DNA of 64,000 nt, taken from Halicephalobus mephisto. Its lineage: Eukaryota; Nematoda; Chromadorea; Rhabditida; Panagrolaimidae. The stretch is taken from assembly GCA_009193035.1 (NCBI GenBank), contig SWDT01000305.1:1-64000 (forward strand). Direction: 5' to 3'. This document shows positions 1-12,374 of this stretch, one piece after another; the first letter of the stretch is position 1, and each line of letters opens with the position of its first letter. The position numbers and the translations under genes are program-made. The notes below the pieces were generated by a model. The model saw only the letters and a program-made list of their open reading frames with translations, did no database searches and was not told the DNA's origin.

Positions 1-71
1 AAAGACCTTAATCAGGAGCTCTTACGTGCTGATTCCATTCAGTTAGAAGTGATTTCAGAAAACAAACTTAC

Positions 72-3000
72 CTGTTTTGCATCACAGGGACTGTCGCCCA
101 TTTGTCCCACAACGAAGGTGACTTCGTCGGCCATGTCGAAGACGTAATTCACGACGACCATTCCTCCGCTGTTAGGAACTGTTTGATTCGGGAATCGTCC
201 TCCAGAAGCTCCATAAATCTCAATTCTAAAAACATTATTTTTAATTTAAAGAAAATTTTACCTATATTCTGTTTTTTTGTCGACCATGAAGGATCGTCGT
301 CCGGAACTCGGCAATTGTCCGTCGATTTTCTCATTGTTAATCGGATTTTCACATTGTTTTGCCGTAGGGGGTGTTGAACCCGACAATCCACAAGTAGTTA
401 AAGTAATCAAAGGCGGAAGAGTGGACTCCAGAAGAGCGCCTTCTGAAATGCATAAAATTACAAAAAAATCAGAAAATTTTTAAAAACAACATATATCTCA
501 TTTAGAACTCATTAAATATATATTCGAAATTTACTTTTCCTTCCTAAATGATGTTTTATAACTAACTTATAGGTAAAACATAAATTTTCATATATGAATG
601 TTAAAATTTAGTAATTTTAAACAAAAAATAAAACAAATTTCGTAATTTCTTAAGTAAAAAACCAGAACTAATAGTTCATTCTTAATTGACAATGTTCTAG
701 AGCCAAGATATTAGATAAAAACATAAATTTTCATATATGAAACTTTAAAATTTAGTAATTTTAAAACAAAAATAAAACTTACTCATCAGGAAGCAATTAG
801 GAGAAAGTGAAAATCGTCCATCAAGAACATGCCTTTGTGATTGTTCATTTTTGCGATTCCGAATTTGGAATATAACTCACTCGATTGGTAATCCAGGGTA
901 ATGGAGGCTTTTTCCACTCACAGGGTTCCACTAGAGAAGCCCTCGGGGGTCCAGATGACCTTCTTGTGATGTGCTTTTATCGTTTCTAAGATTATCTGGA
1001 AATTCGTAGAACCCACATGACAGAAGAAAAATCGGACCTGAAATCGTTAAAAATTAATTAGGGAAGTATTTTAGTGAAAAATTAATGTTAATTTTCATTT
1101 TGTCAAAATAAGATATTTTTGTTTACAGTAATTTAGTTGGCATTGGGACAGAACGCCAAATGATAAAATTCGAATTTTTAGTATGTTACTCGTGGCGAAA
1201 AGTGAATAAACATTAATTCTCACTTCGCCAAAGTAGGCCAGGGTTTTCAAAAACAGAAAAAGTTTGGCATTGGGGACAGAACGCCAAATGATAAAATTCG
1301 AATTTTTAGTATGGTTTACTCTTGGCGAAAAGTGAATAAACAGTAATTCTCACTTCGCCAAGAGAGCCAAAATTTTTCAAAAACAGAAAAAAGTTTGGCA
1401 TTGGGGACAGAACGCCAAATGATAAAGTTCAAATTTTTAATATGAGTTTACTCTTGGCGAAAAGTGAATAAACACTAATTCTCACTTCGCCAAACTAGGC
1501 CAGAATTTTTCAAAAAACAGAAAAAGTTTGGCATTGAGAACAAAACGCCAAATGATAAAATTCGAATTTTTAGTATGGTTTACTCTTGGCGAAAAGTGAA
1601 TAAACACTAATTCTCATTTCGCCTAAGTAGGCCAAGGTTTTCAAAAACAGAAAAAAGTTTGGCATTGGAGACAGAACGCAAATGATAAAATTCGAATTTT
1701 TAGTATGTTTACTCTTGGCGAAAAGTGAATAAACACTAATTCTCACTTCGCCAAAGTTTATCATGTTCCTTAAACTCACCATGCAAGTACCGTAGATCTT
1801 GTTTCCAGGATCATTCAGCCTCGGATCCATTCTCGGGAACAACGGAGTCATCGCGTGAGAATACAGTAATCCAGTGTCAGAAAACTTCTGATTTACGGCA
1901 TAATCGTCTCCAAAAGTAGAAAAAATCAAATAATGTCCCATATCCGGCATATTATTTGTTTTATCCAAAGGCATTTTAGTTTGTCTAAAAAACAAATTTC
2001 TCGAAGATTTCGTCATCGATGAAGTAGTCGAAAATTCTTCGACAGCAGCCAATCTGATAAGTTCGACGGAATTCGGCATGTTCACAATCATCCAATTTTC
2101 GCATCCAGCTTCGTAACGAGTTTCTTCAAAGGTACATCTAGCTGAAGGAGGTGCAAGTTTGAAAAAAATAAAATAAATTATAAAAAATAAAATTAATTAT
2201 AAAATAAAATTTTTAAAAAGTAGTTTAAAAAAGAATTTATATAATTTTAATTTCATAACTAATTTCGAAATAAAATTATTATAAAAATAAAAATAAAAAT
2301 AATTTTTAAAAAGTAGTTTAAAAAAGAATTTAAAAAATTTTAATTTTTATGTATTAATTTCAAAATAAAATTACTATAAAAATAAAAAATAAATTTTTAA
2401 AAAATAGTTTTAAAAAGAATTTATATAATTTTAATTTTCATAAACTAATTTCGAAATAAAATTATTATAAAAATAAAAATAAAAATAAATTTTTAAAAAG
2501 TAGTTTAAAAAAGAATTTATATAATTTTAATTTTTATGTATTTCAAAATAAAATTACTATAAAAACAAAAATAAATTTTTAAAAAGTAGTTTAAAAAAGA
2601 ATTTATATAATTTTAATTTTCATAAATTAATTTCGAAATAAAATTATTATAAAAATAAAAATAAAAATAAATTTTTAAAAAGTAGTTTAAAAAAGAATTT
2701 AAAAAATTTTAATTTTTATATATTAATTTCGAAATAAAATTATTATAAAAATGAAAATATGTTTTTTACGAATTAGTTTTAAGAAGAATTTTTAAAATTT
2801 TGAATATTTTATGTTAATTTCGAAATAGGACTGTTGAAATTGATAAAGTTAAAGTGGTTTTGAAAATTGGATGATGCGAATTTACGAAAGAAATGTACTT
2901 GTTCGAAATTTTTTTCGAAAAAAACTAATTTTATATTTTGTCGAATAGATATTGAAAATCTGTTTTTAGTTTTTTCTCAGCAGTTTTGTAAAATAAAAAA

Positions 3001-6000
3001 ATTTGAATAATTGTGTGAAATTTATTTATAAATCAAAAGTTGAAAAAACAGAAGAATATTTTTTTGCATTTTTTTGAAATCTAGTGACTATTTTGGAGAC
3101 CTTTGTTTTTTTAAATTAACTAATCTTAATATTCTTTTCCGGAATTAGATATATTTTTGTTGATTACAATTATCTAATTAGTTTTTCGAAAAAATTCAAT
3201 TTTAAATTTGAAATTTCCGAAATTATTTTATTTCAGAAGATTATTCAGCAGAAATAAAATATAAAATCTGAATCTGTTTTTCAAAAAGTACAAAATGATA
3301 TATAAAAAAAATATATAACTTATTTCAAAAAACTTTTTGGAATAAGTAAACTTTTTTGTTAATCAATTTGATAATTCTTTTCCGAAATTAAGCATATTTT
3401 TGTTGATTAAAATTATCTAATTAGTTTTTCGAAAAAATTCAATTTTAAATTTAGAAATTTCCGAAATTATTTCATTTCAGAAGATTATTCAGCAGAAATA
3501 AAATATAAAATCTAAATCGGTTTTTCAAAAACTGCAAAATGATATATAAAAAAATATATAACTTATTTCAAAAAACTTCTTGAAATGAGTAAACTTTTTT
3601 GTTAATTGAATAATTTTTTTCTGACGTCAGAATCCCACCAAAATTACATCTTCAAAAATCAAACAGAAAATATAATAATTACAAATCAGTTGAAATCGGA
3701 AAACTTACTGCAATTGTGGATTTTGTTGTCTTCGTCCTCTCTGTTCGGACAGTCCTCCTGCATGTCACAGACGTCGCTGTAGTCGATGCATTTCTGTTCC
3801 TTGTGCTGATGACAGAGGTATTTCTTAGGTTCCTTCTCCATGCTGCACACATTGGGTTGCCAAATGTGTTCTAAAAAATTTAAAAATATAAAAAATAAAA
3901 AATATAAAAAATATAGAAAAATTAAAGTTTAAAAATATAAAATTTAAAAAATATAAAATTTTAAAAATATAAAAAATAAAAAATTTTAAATTTAAAAAAT
4001 ATAAAATTTTAAATTTTAAAAATATAAATAATTTTAAATTCTAAAAATTTAAAAAATATAAAATTTAAAACATAAATATTTTTAAAATTAAAAAAATATA
4101 TAAAATTAACTTCAGTCTCGACATAAAAATAATTTTATGTTTAAAATTTATTTTTTTATAAATTTTTAATAGCAATTATTTTTTTTTAAATGTTTAAAAT
4201 TTTCTTTTTTTTTTTATAAAAAATTACTTTTTTTAATGTTTAAAATTTTCTTTTTTAATAGAAAAATGCTTTTTTTAATGTTTAAAATTTTCTCTTTTTA
4301 ATAAAAAATTACTTTTTTTTAATGTTTAAAATTTTCTTTTTTTTATAAAAAATTACTTTTTTTAATGTTTAAAATTTTCTTTTTTTTATAGAAAAATTAT
4401 TTTTTTAAATGTTTAAAATTTTCTTTTTTTTCTAGAAAATCACTTTTTTTTAATGTTTAAAATTCTCTTTTTTAATAGAAAATTACTTTTTTTAATGTTT
4501 AAAATTTTCTTTTTTTATAGAAAAATACTTTTTTTTAATGTTTAAAATTTTTTACCTTGACAATTTTCCAATCTGATGTCGTCCACGAAGCATTCGACAT
4601 TGATGTTGTTTTTTCTTTTTTCCCGACTTTCTCCATTTGCATGACATTCAATCCTGATCCTCGTCGGATAAGCCACTTCCCCTACGGGGACAGAGATGGA
4701 AACTGGCTCACTCATGGATGCAGAAGCCGGAATCACTTTTCTTTGAGTCGGGATGGTCCAGTCTTCGGCTTCAGAATCCGAAATTTCTTCAGCAGATATA
4801 GCGTGGAAAGGAATCAGCTGAGTGGACACCAGCAGATGAGCTCCAGGTTCTCCGATTATACGGTACGAAAAAGAAACAGAACACTAAAAATAAATTTTTT
4901 TAAATCCAAAAAAAAATTTTAAAAAAATAAAAAAGTTCAAAAAAAAAAGTAATTTTAAAAAGTTTAAAAATTAAAAATAAACAATTTTAAAGAAGTTTAA
5001 AATTTTAAAAATTCCAAAAAATTAAATATTTTTAAAAAATCAAAAAAGTTTAAAATTTTAAAATTTTAAAAATTCGAAAAAATTAAACATTTTTAAAAAA
5101 TTTAAATTTAAAAAAGTTTAAAATTTTAAAAATTTGAAAAAATTAAACATTTTTAAAAAATTTAAATTTAAAAAAGTTTAAAATTTTAGAAATTCGAAAA
5201 AATTAAATATTTTTTTAAATATCAAAAATTAAAAAATTTTTAAATTTTAAAAATTCGAAAAAATTAAATATTTTTAAAAAACTGAAAAGTTTTAAAATTT
5301 AAAAAGTTGAAAAATAACAAACATGTGGATGACTATGTTGGTAGTAAGGAGATACGATCATCGCCACGTTCGAAGATTTATTTTTCGAGGAATAATAAGC
5401 ATAATGATCTGAAAAAATTGACAATTTTAGAATTACATTATTCAAAAACAAAATTATTTAATTTTTTCAATAATTTTTATTTCAAAAAAAAAGAATTATT
5501 TTTACTTTTTTAAAAATTTAATGATTTTTATTTTTTTCAAAAAAGTAAATTATTTTTATTTTTTTTCAAAAAATGGATTATTTTTATTTTTTTTTAAATT
5601 AAATAATTTTTACTTTTTTTAAATGAATTATTTTTATTTTTTTCAAAAAAGTAAATTGTTTTTATTTTTTTTAAATGAATGATTTTTATTTTTTCAAAAA
5701 AGTGAACTATTTTTACTTTTTTCAAAAAAGTATATTATTTTTACTTTTTTCAAAAATGAATTATTTTTATTTTTTTTTAAATAAATTGTTTTTATTTTTT
5801 AAAACTTACTTGAAGATGTATTTCTTTCAGAAACCATTCCAACGACGATTTGGAAATTCTCCGAATTCCTGGACGATGACTGTTTCTGGATTCCATCGTG
5901 CTTCGTAAAAGTCGTGTTGAGATGATTCCGCTTCTTGGCCGAAGCAAATTCTTTTTTTTCAATTTCGAAAATTTCATCAGAATTCGAAAAATACCAATCA

Positions 6001-9000
6001 CAAGAATTTTGAATTTCAAAATCGCAAATTTTTTCTAAAAAAAAAATTATTTAAAAAAAAATAAAAAAAAAATAAAAACCTTTGTAAATTAATCTGGATT
6101 CAGAATAAATTAAAAAAAATACAAAAATAAGTAAAAAATTATTCATTTTTGTATTTTTAATAAAAAATACAAATTTATTACATATTTTTAAAATAAATAA
6201 AAATTTTCCGCAAAATCGAAAACAGCTCACTTGGATCGATTCCGAGTGTAAGGAAAACGATCGGCCCTCCGGCAGCTGACTTGGAAGACCTGCCTAAACC
6301 AGACAAATCAACGGCCACTTTTGAACAACTGCTTCAGCGACATCATTTAGGGAACTTTACAAGTAATTATGCTACTATAAAAAGCAAGAGCTTTTGTCAG
6401 CAAGTCTTAAAACAAGTTCTCGACACGAATTTTTAGATTTTTCCACTCAGGACCAAAACTATGCAAATTTTTAAATTATTGATCCCGACACGAATTTTTT
6501 AATTTTTCCATTCAGGACCAAAATTATGCAAATTTTTAAATAACTGATCCCGACACGAATTTTTTAATTTTTCCATTCAGGACCAAAATTATGCAAATTT
6601 TTAAATAATTGATCCTGACAAGAATTTTTTCATTTTTCCACTCAGGACCAAAATTATGCAAATTTTTATTTTTCTTTAATATATTGTTACAAAAAAAATC
6701 TTTCGACAAAATCTCAAAATAACTGATCCCGACACGAATTTTTCAATTTTTCCACTCAGGACCAAAATTATGCAAATTTTTGTGTTTTTAAATATATTGT
6801 TACAAAAAAAATGTTTTTGACAAAATTTTTAAATAACTAATCTCAATACAAATTTTTTTAATTTTTCCACTCAGGACCAAAATTATGCAAATTTTTTTTA
6901 AATTCTTCACCATTTTAAAATTATATTATTGCAAAAAATTAAAATGTTTCCGACAAAATCCCAAATTAATGTCTCGTCGCAAATTTTTAAAACTTTCCAA
7001 TTGAGATCAAAGATGATGAAATTTAAGCTTTACGTAACTCTGCAACGCTGTAAAAAGGCCCAATCGAGGTGTTTAATCATCGTGTTACAAAAAAACGATT
7101 TTTTTACGAAATTTCAAAAATAACTTCCACAAAATTTTTTTAAATTTCCCAATCAAAAAAATAAAAAATTTTCGATTATATATTTTTACAAATGTTTAAA
7201 ATAACAAATTTATAAAAAAAAATCATAAAAAAAAAGAAAATTAAAAAAATGGTCTCGACAAGAATTTTCAAAATTTTCCAGTTGAGATAAAAATTCCAAA
7301 AGTTAATATTTATTTAATTTTACATATGTTTAAAATAACAAATTTATAAAAAAAAATCATAAAAAAAAAGAAAATTAAAAAAATGGTCTCGACAAGAATT
7401 TTCAAAATTTTCCAGTTGAGACCAAAAACGTGAAATTTAACATTTATTTAATTTTGCAAATTTTTAAAATAACAAATTTATAAAAAAAAATCATAAAAAA
7501 AACAAAATTCAAAAAAATGGTCCCAGCAAGAATTTTCAAAATTTTCCAGTTGAGACCAAAAATGTGAAATTTAACATTTATTTATTTTTATAAATTTTCA
7601 AGTTCATCTGTTGTGGTTTTATAATCTTGAACATTTTCTATAAGGTACTGTAGTCTTACCCGACTACCGTAATTTAAGATTTTTGAAAATTAATTTTTTT
7701 TATTTTCAAAATTTTTGAAAAATTAAGTTTTTTTATTTTCGAAATTTTTGAAAAATTAATTTTTTTAATTTTCGAAATTTTTGAAATTAATTTTTTTTAT
7801 TTTAAAAATTTAATTTTTTTAAATCGAAAATTTGATTGAATTTCGATTATTTTAAAAGTTTACTTTAAAGTCAAAGATTAAAAATAACAGTTGTTCAAAG
7901 GTCAAAAAACCGATTTTTCAGCGACCGGATTTGAGCACTGAAAACAATTGCTTCTTTGATAAGTGTTCGTTTTTCCTTTGTGAAGACAAAAATCCGCAAA
8001 TCAGACACCAAAATTAAATTTATCATTTTTCAACACCTTTGGAAAAAATTTTCAAATTTTATCAACTTCAATTTTTTGGATTTTTTAAAATAAAAATTAT
8101 AAATTTTCAGAATTAAATGAAAATTTTTGAAGTTTTTTAAGATTTTTAAGAAATTTCTAAAGCATTCTAAAATCTCAAAAAATCTCGAAATTTATAAAAT
8201 TTTCAAAATTTCAGAAATTTTCATTTAATTTTGAAATTTTTAAGATTTTTAGAATTTTAAAGAAATTTCTAAAGCATTCTAGAATTTCAAAAAATCTCGA
8301 AATTTATAAAATTTTTAAAATTTCTGAAATTTTCATTTAATTCTGAAATTTTTAAGATTTTTAAAATTTTTAAGAAATTTCTAAAGCATTCTAGAATTTC
8401 AAAAAATCTCGAAATTTATAAAATTTCAGAAATTTTCATTTAATTTTGAAATTTTCTAGAATCTAGTACAAATTTTTGAAGTTTTTTAGAATTTTAAAGA
8501 AATTTCTAAAGCATTCTAGAATCTCAAAAAATCTCGAAATTTCTAAAATTTTAAATTTTCAGAATTAAATGGAAATTTTGAAGTTTTATATTTTCATAAC
8601 TAAAAAAATTTAAATGTTATATTTAAGAAAATTTTTTAAATTAAAAATATTTTTAAAACTTTTTTAAAAATTTTTTATGAATTTTTTAAAATTTTTATGA
8701 ATTTCTAACTTAAAATTTCTTTTTAAAACTTTTTTTAAAAATTTTTTATGAATTTTTTTGATAAAAAAATGGATTTTTTTAAACTTTTATGAATTTTTTT
8801 TGATAAAAAAAATGGATTTTTTTAAACTTTTATGAATTTTTTGATAAAAAAATGGATTTTTTTTAACTTTTATGAATTTTTTGATAAAAAAAATGGATTT
8901 TTTTAAACTTTTATGAATTTTTTTTAATAAAAAAAATAGATTTTTTTAACTTTTATGAATTTTTTAATAAAAAAAATAGATTTTTTTAACTTTTATGAAT

Positions 9001-12000
9001 TTTTTTGATAAAAAAAATGGATTTTTTTAACTTTTTATGAATTTTTTGATAAAAAAAATGGATTTTTTTAAACTTTTATGAATTTTTTGATGGATGCTCA
9101 AGAACAATCTCGAAAAATACTTGCTTCTTGTAACAGACGTGATCCCGTTGATGGATGGCCAGCTGACCGCGACAAGCAAGTTAGCTTGTTCCCAAACTTT
9201 TGTTCATTTGATTAACAGCCATTTTATGGAGAAAATAAATTTTTCATCAAAGAAGTGGAAAATCAAAACATTGAAGAAAATTAAGTTTGGGATTTTTAAG
9301 AAAATTTAAAAATAAATTTTTTTAACAAAAATACAAACCTTGAAGACAGCCCGCTGAATGGAATACTGTACCGTATCCAGGACAGTCAAATTGACATGTT
9401 TCTAAAAATTAAATTAATTAAAAAAAATTAAATTGAATTTTTAAAATTTTTAGTCAATTTAGAAAAAAATTGATTTTTTTCATAATTTTAGTTAATTTAA
9501 AAAAAATTACATTTTCGAAAATTTTAATTATTTAAAAAAACTAAATTAATCTTTTTCAAATGTTTGTTGATTTTAAAAAAAAATTAATTTTACAAAGTTT
9601 AAGAAATTTCAAAAAATTTAATTTAAAAAAAATTAATTTCAAAAAATTAATTTCAAAAAAATTAATTTCAAAAAATTTAAATCAAACCTGTAATATATGC
9701 AAATTGGATTGCCGTCGGCCACAGCATAGCCAAGGATCTTACAGTAATGAACTGTTCTGCTAGTTCGTGGATCTCTCTGAAAACAAAAAATAATTCCTAC
9801 AGTAATCAAAATGTTCCTAATTTTTGGATATTTCTAAGGAAAACTTTTTTTTGAATACCAAATCCAATAAAATTTAAAAATTAAAAAATAAATTTTAAAG
9901 TATCTCAAAAACAAAGCTAAAAATAATTTTAAAAAAATGTTTTTTTAAAGAAATTTGAAAAAAATAAATAATTACAAAAATTATAAAATTTAATTTAATT
10001 TTTTTTAATTAGAAAAAATTAATAAACCTAAATTATAAATGTTATTTAAAAAGTGGTTTTTTAAGAAATTGTAAAAAATTAAATAATTACAAATATTACA
10101 GAATTTAATTTTTTTTTAAATATGAATAAATCAATAAACCTAAATTATAAATGTTATTTAAAAAGTAATTTTTTAAAGAAATTTGAAAAAAAAATAAATA
10201 AACCTAAATTATAAATATTATTTAAAAAGTAATTTTTTTAAAAATTAAAAGAAAATAATTACAAATATAAAATTTAATTTTTTTTAAAATATGAATAAAT
10301 AAATAAACCTAAATTATAAATGTTATTTAAAAAGTGTTTTTTAAAAAATTTGAAAAAAAAATAAATAAACCTAAATTATAAATGTTATTTAAAAAGTAAT
10401 TTTTTTAAAAATTAAAAAAAAATAAATAAACCTAAATTATAAATGTCATTTAAAAAATATTTTTTTATGTTTAATTTAAGTTTTAAATTCTCACTTTTTA
10501 AGGACTTCCGAAACTGGTCGGGATCGGAGCTTGAGTCCAGTCAAGTTCAATTTCGTCAATTCTTGAGAAGTCATTTTAAATTGAAAATGATGTCGATCAC
10601 AAACTTTTGTTTTTTCCTCTGGATACAGATTTAGAAAACTTTGATTTTCTTTCTGGATAATCCAGTATTGATGAAACGGCTTCGGATTCAGGCCAATTTC
10701 AAAAATTAATTCATCGTCGATTTGGAAATATGTGTGATTTTTGGTTTTTTTCCAACTGGGATTCGACATGGATTCTCTTTGAAGATATTCCGAAGTCAGA
10801 TCTGCCGTAGGAAATTGGATTTTAGCGGATTTACTAATTTTTTTTGTTTTTTCTTTTTCGAAAAATTCGTTTTTTTCGATTTTTTTTGTTTTTTCTTTTT
10901 CGAAAAATTCGTTTTTTTCGATTTTTTTCAAAAAATCGACGAAAATGTTATTTAATTTTTGTTCGGTTATTGTTTCTTTGCTTAGGGGAAATCGGAAATC
11001 CAGAAAATCAGGATGTTCTACGTGAAAATCCCTTTTTGTTTTTTTTGAAAAAATTTTTTTTTTAATTTCTTCAAAATTAAAATGATCGTTGGACCCGGTT
11101 CTGTTCAAGGGGATGTTCACCATCGGTCGGTATTGTCCGAGAAATCGGTCTTCAGAATACTCGAACAAATCCCAAAATCGTTCTTCGACGGGATCCGCGT
11201 CTTCGTCCGGCTTCGTTTGAAATCTGTGTCCGACCAGCATCCGGGAAAAGTGTTCTCTAAGGACATCCGGATCTTCGCTTCTGATGAAATCTCGAGAAAA
11301 TCCAGGAAATTCAAAATTAAATCGATCCAGAAGATCTTCATCGACATATCTGAGAGATTTAAGTTCATCCGTCTGGCCCAAGGACCAATAAGCGTCGTCG
11401 ATTCTTCCCGGAAAAGGACATCTGTCGGTCAGAAAAAATTTCATGGAGGATTTCGAAGGATAAATATCTTCAATTTCGCAATTTTTGCAAAAATAAACAT
11501 GTCTGAGCAACTTGTAAGCCGAATACTCTGCGGCAAGCTGAAATTTAAAAAAATTAAAACTTGAAATTTTTTTTAAATTTTAAATTTAAAAAAAATTAAA
11601 ATTTGAAATTTTTTAAAATTTAAAAAATAAAGAAATTTAGTAATTTATAAAAAATTAAAATTAAAAATATAGAAAATTTAAAAGATTTTAAAAATTTTTA
11701 AAAAATTTAAATTTTTAAATTTAAAAAAATTGAAAGTTTAGAATTTTTTAAAATTGAAATTTTAAATTTTAAAAAAAATTGAAAGTTTGAAATTTTTTAA
11801 AATTAAAATTAAAATTAAAAATATAGAAAATTTTAAAAAATTGAAATTTTAAAATTTAAAAAAAGTTGAAATTTTAAAATTTAAAAAAAGTTGAAATTTT
11901 AAACTTTTAAATTTATAAAAAATTAAAATTTTAAAAAAGTTGAAAGTTTAAAATTTTTTAAAATTGAAATTTTTAAATTTAAAAAAAAATTGAAAAAAAT

Positions 12001-12126
12001 TACAGCATCGGAATCTGCCATGATGAGAAATAAAATTTTTTTGTCATACTGTAGAGCTGTGATTTTATAGAATTCTTGAGCATTGATTATCGAATTTAAT
12101 AAATAAAATAAAATAAATAATTTCAT
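72..12126 (-). CDS. scd-2: ALK/LTK-family receptor tyrosine kinase, ectodomain part (SCD-2-like), cut by left edge
   Basis: Cell-surface receptor whose family signals from the plasma membrane; here only the extracellular half is present. Minus-strand exons: 12004-12126 (ATG at 12126, signal peptide ending near NAQ), 10495-11537, 9688-9776, 9339-9401 (Cys-rich, CQFDCPGYG), possibly 6231-6328, 5810-6034, 5323-5408, 4556-4883, 3709-3870, 1780-2141, 783-1037, 262-442, 72-225. Exons 5810-4556 form MAM domain 1 (CDFE, CDW, ending FVDDIRLENC). 3709-3870 is an LDL-receptor class A module (CIDYSDVCDMQEDC). 2141-783 is MAM domain 2. 442-72 carries the ALK/LTK hallmarks TTCG, IYGASGG and FVVGQMGDSPC. 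The order MAM-LDLa-MAM-Gly-rich is that of human ALK. Phases close at every stated junction except two: the link from 9339 to 6328 is unresolved, and exon 783-1037 has an in-frame TGA (918-920) and needs one extra base near 804. The transmembrane and kinase exons lie off the window. Confidence 0.88.
1139..1757. repeat. Intronic satellite, ~128 bp unit, about 5 copies
   Basis: Tandem array in the ALK intron between exons 783-1037 and 1780-2141. Copies start near 1139, 1266, 1397, 1529 and 1657. Each unit has two inverted repeats: TTTGGC with GCCAAA, and TTGGCGAAAAGTGA facing TCACTTCGCCAA. Confidence 0.9.
2160..2770. repeat. AT-rich intronic tandem array, ~100 bp unit
   Basis: About six imperfect copies of a unit built around aaaaagtagtttaaaaaag and taatttcgaaataaaatta, in an intron of the ALK gene. 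Confidence 0.85.
2820..3625 (-). repeat. Dispersed repeat family, inverted copy 1
   Basis: Reads as the reverse complement of 23890-24630 and resembles 51690-52630. Shared phrases include gatgatgcgaatttacg at the outer end and internal ~230 bp subunits containing aattagataattgtaat (on the other strand). It sits inside an ALK intron. Confidence 0.8.
3890..4550. repeat. Low-complexity AT intron with ~45 bp repeats
   Basis: 3890-4130 is poly(A/T) low-complexity sequence. 4140-4550 is about nine copies of a ~45 bp unit containing atgtttaaaattttctttt. It separates the LDLa exon from the last exon of MAM domain 1. Confidence 0.8.
6430..7590. repeat. Two tandem arrays in a large ALK intron
   Basis: 6430-6890 holds about seven copies of a ~65-110 bp unit with gatcccgacacgaattttt and caggaccaaaattatgc. 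7180-7590 holds three to four copies of a ~120 bp unit with ggtctcgacaagaatttt and ttccagttgagacc. Both carry the ggtctcgacacgaattt phrase typical of Caenorhabditis non-coding DNA. 7040-7180 and 7590-8050 show nothing clearly coding. Confidence 0.8.
8060..9090. repeat. Two further intronic satellites (~128 bp and ~42 bp)
   Basis: 8060-8600 has about five copies of a ~128 bp unit containing aatttctaaagcattctaga and aaatctcgaaattta. 8650-9090 has about nine copies of a ~42 bp unit containing aacttttatgaattttttga. A 9094-9240 stretch of ordinary composition follows; it might hold an ALK exon on the minus strand, but I could not fix one in phase. Confidence 0.8.
9880..10470. repeat. AT-rich intronic tandem array, ~90 bp unit
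   Basis: About six copies of a unit with cctaaattataaatgttatt and aaaaagtaattttttta, in the ALK intron between exons 9688-9776 and 10495-11537. Confidence 0.8.
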
Positions 12127-12139
12127 CGTAAAATTTTTC

Positions 12140-12300
12140 ACTTACGGGTTGCCAGGAGAGAGGCCTTTAGTTTCCTCAATTAGCCGAGCAAGTCCGGTCG
12201 TCCCTTGGCTTCTCGCTGTCATGTCCAGCTTCTCTTCGAACTAATCGTTGTCAAAGAAAGTTAATTTTCACTGCGCAATGCCTGATGACCATGATGAGCT
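12140..12300 (-). other. Exon-like segment upstream of the ALK start, unassigned
   Basis: On the minus strand, 12263 to 12149 can be read as an exon ending at a good donor (CCC, then GTAAGTG) with codon use like the neighbouring genes; the reading contains TARSQGTTGLARLIEE. It lies just above the ALK signal-peptide exon, but its phase does not fit a splice to exon 10495-11537. It may be an alternative 5' exon, part of an unmodelled gene, or chance. Confidence 0.25.
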
Positions 12301-12374
12301 TATTTATTCTGGGATGCAAGGAAAAATCAGTACGAAAAACAAATTTTTAAGTAATTTCAACTCTCACCACCAGA

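Noticed and set aside
783..930. Alternative frame containing VIFQIRNRKNEQ and SLSPNC as the true MAM-2 ending
   Set aside because: It also fits the downstream phase but has a TGA just before it and loses the conserved DD; the single-T insertion giving MDDFHFSPNC explains more with less.
6235..6425. Plus-strand exon-like reading containing PAADLEDLPKPDKSTATFEQ
   Set aside because: The minus-strand reading of the same stretch splices in phase to the MAM-1 exon (donor at 6230-6231), so the plus reading is more likely a shadow.
10722..11564. Plus-strand ORFs opposite the long ALK exon
   Set aside because: They are shadows of the minus-strand exon 10495-11537, whose splice phases and neighbours fit the receptor.
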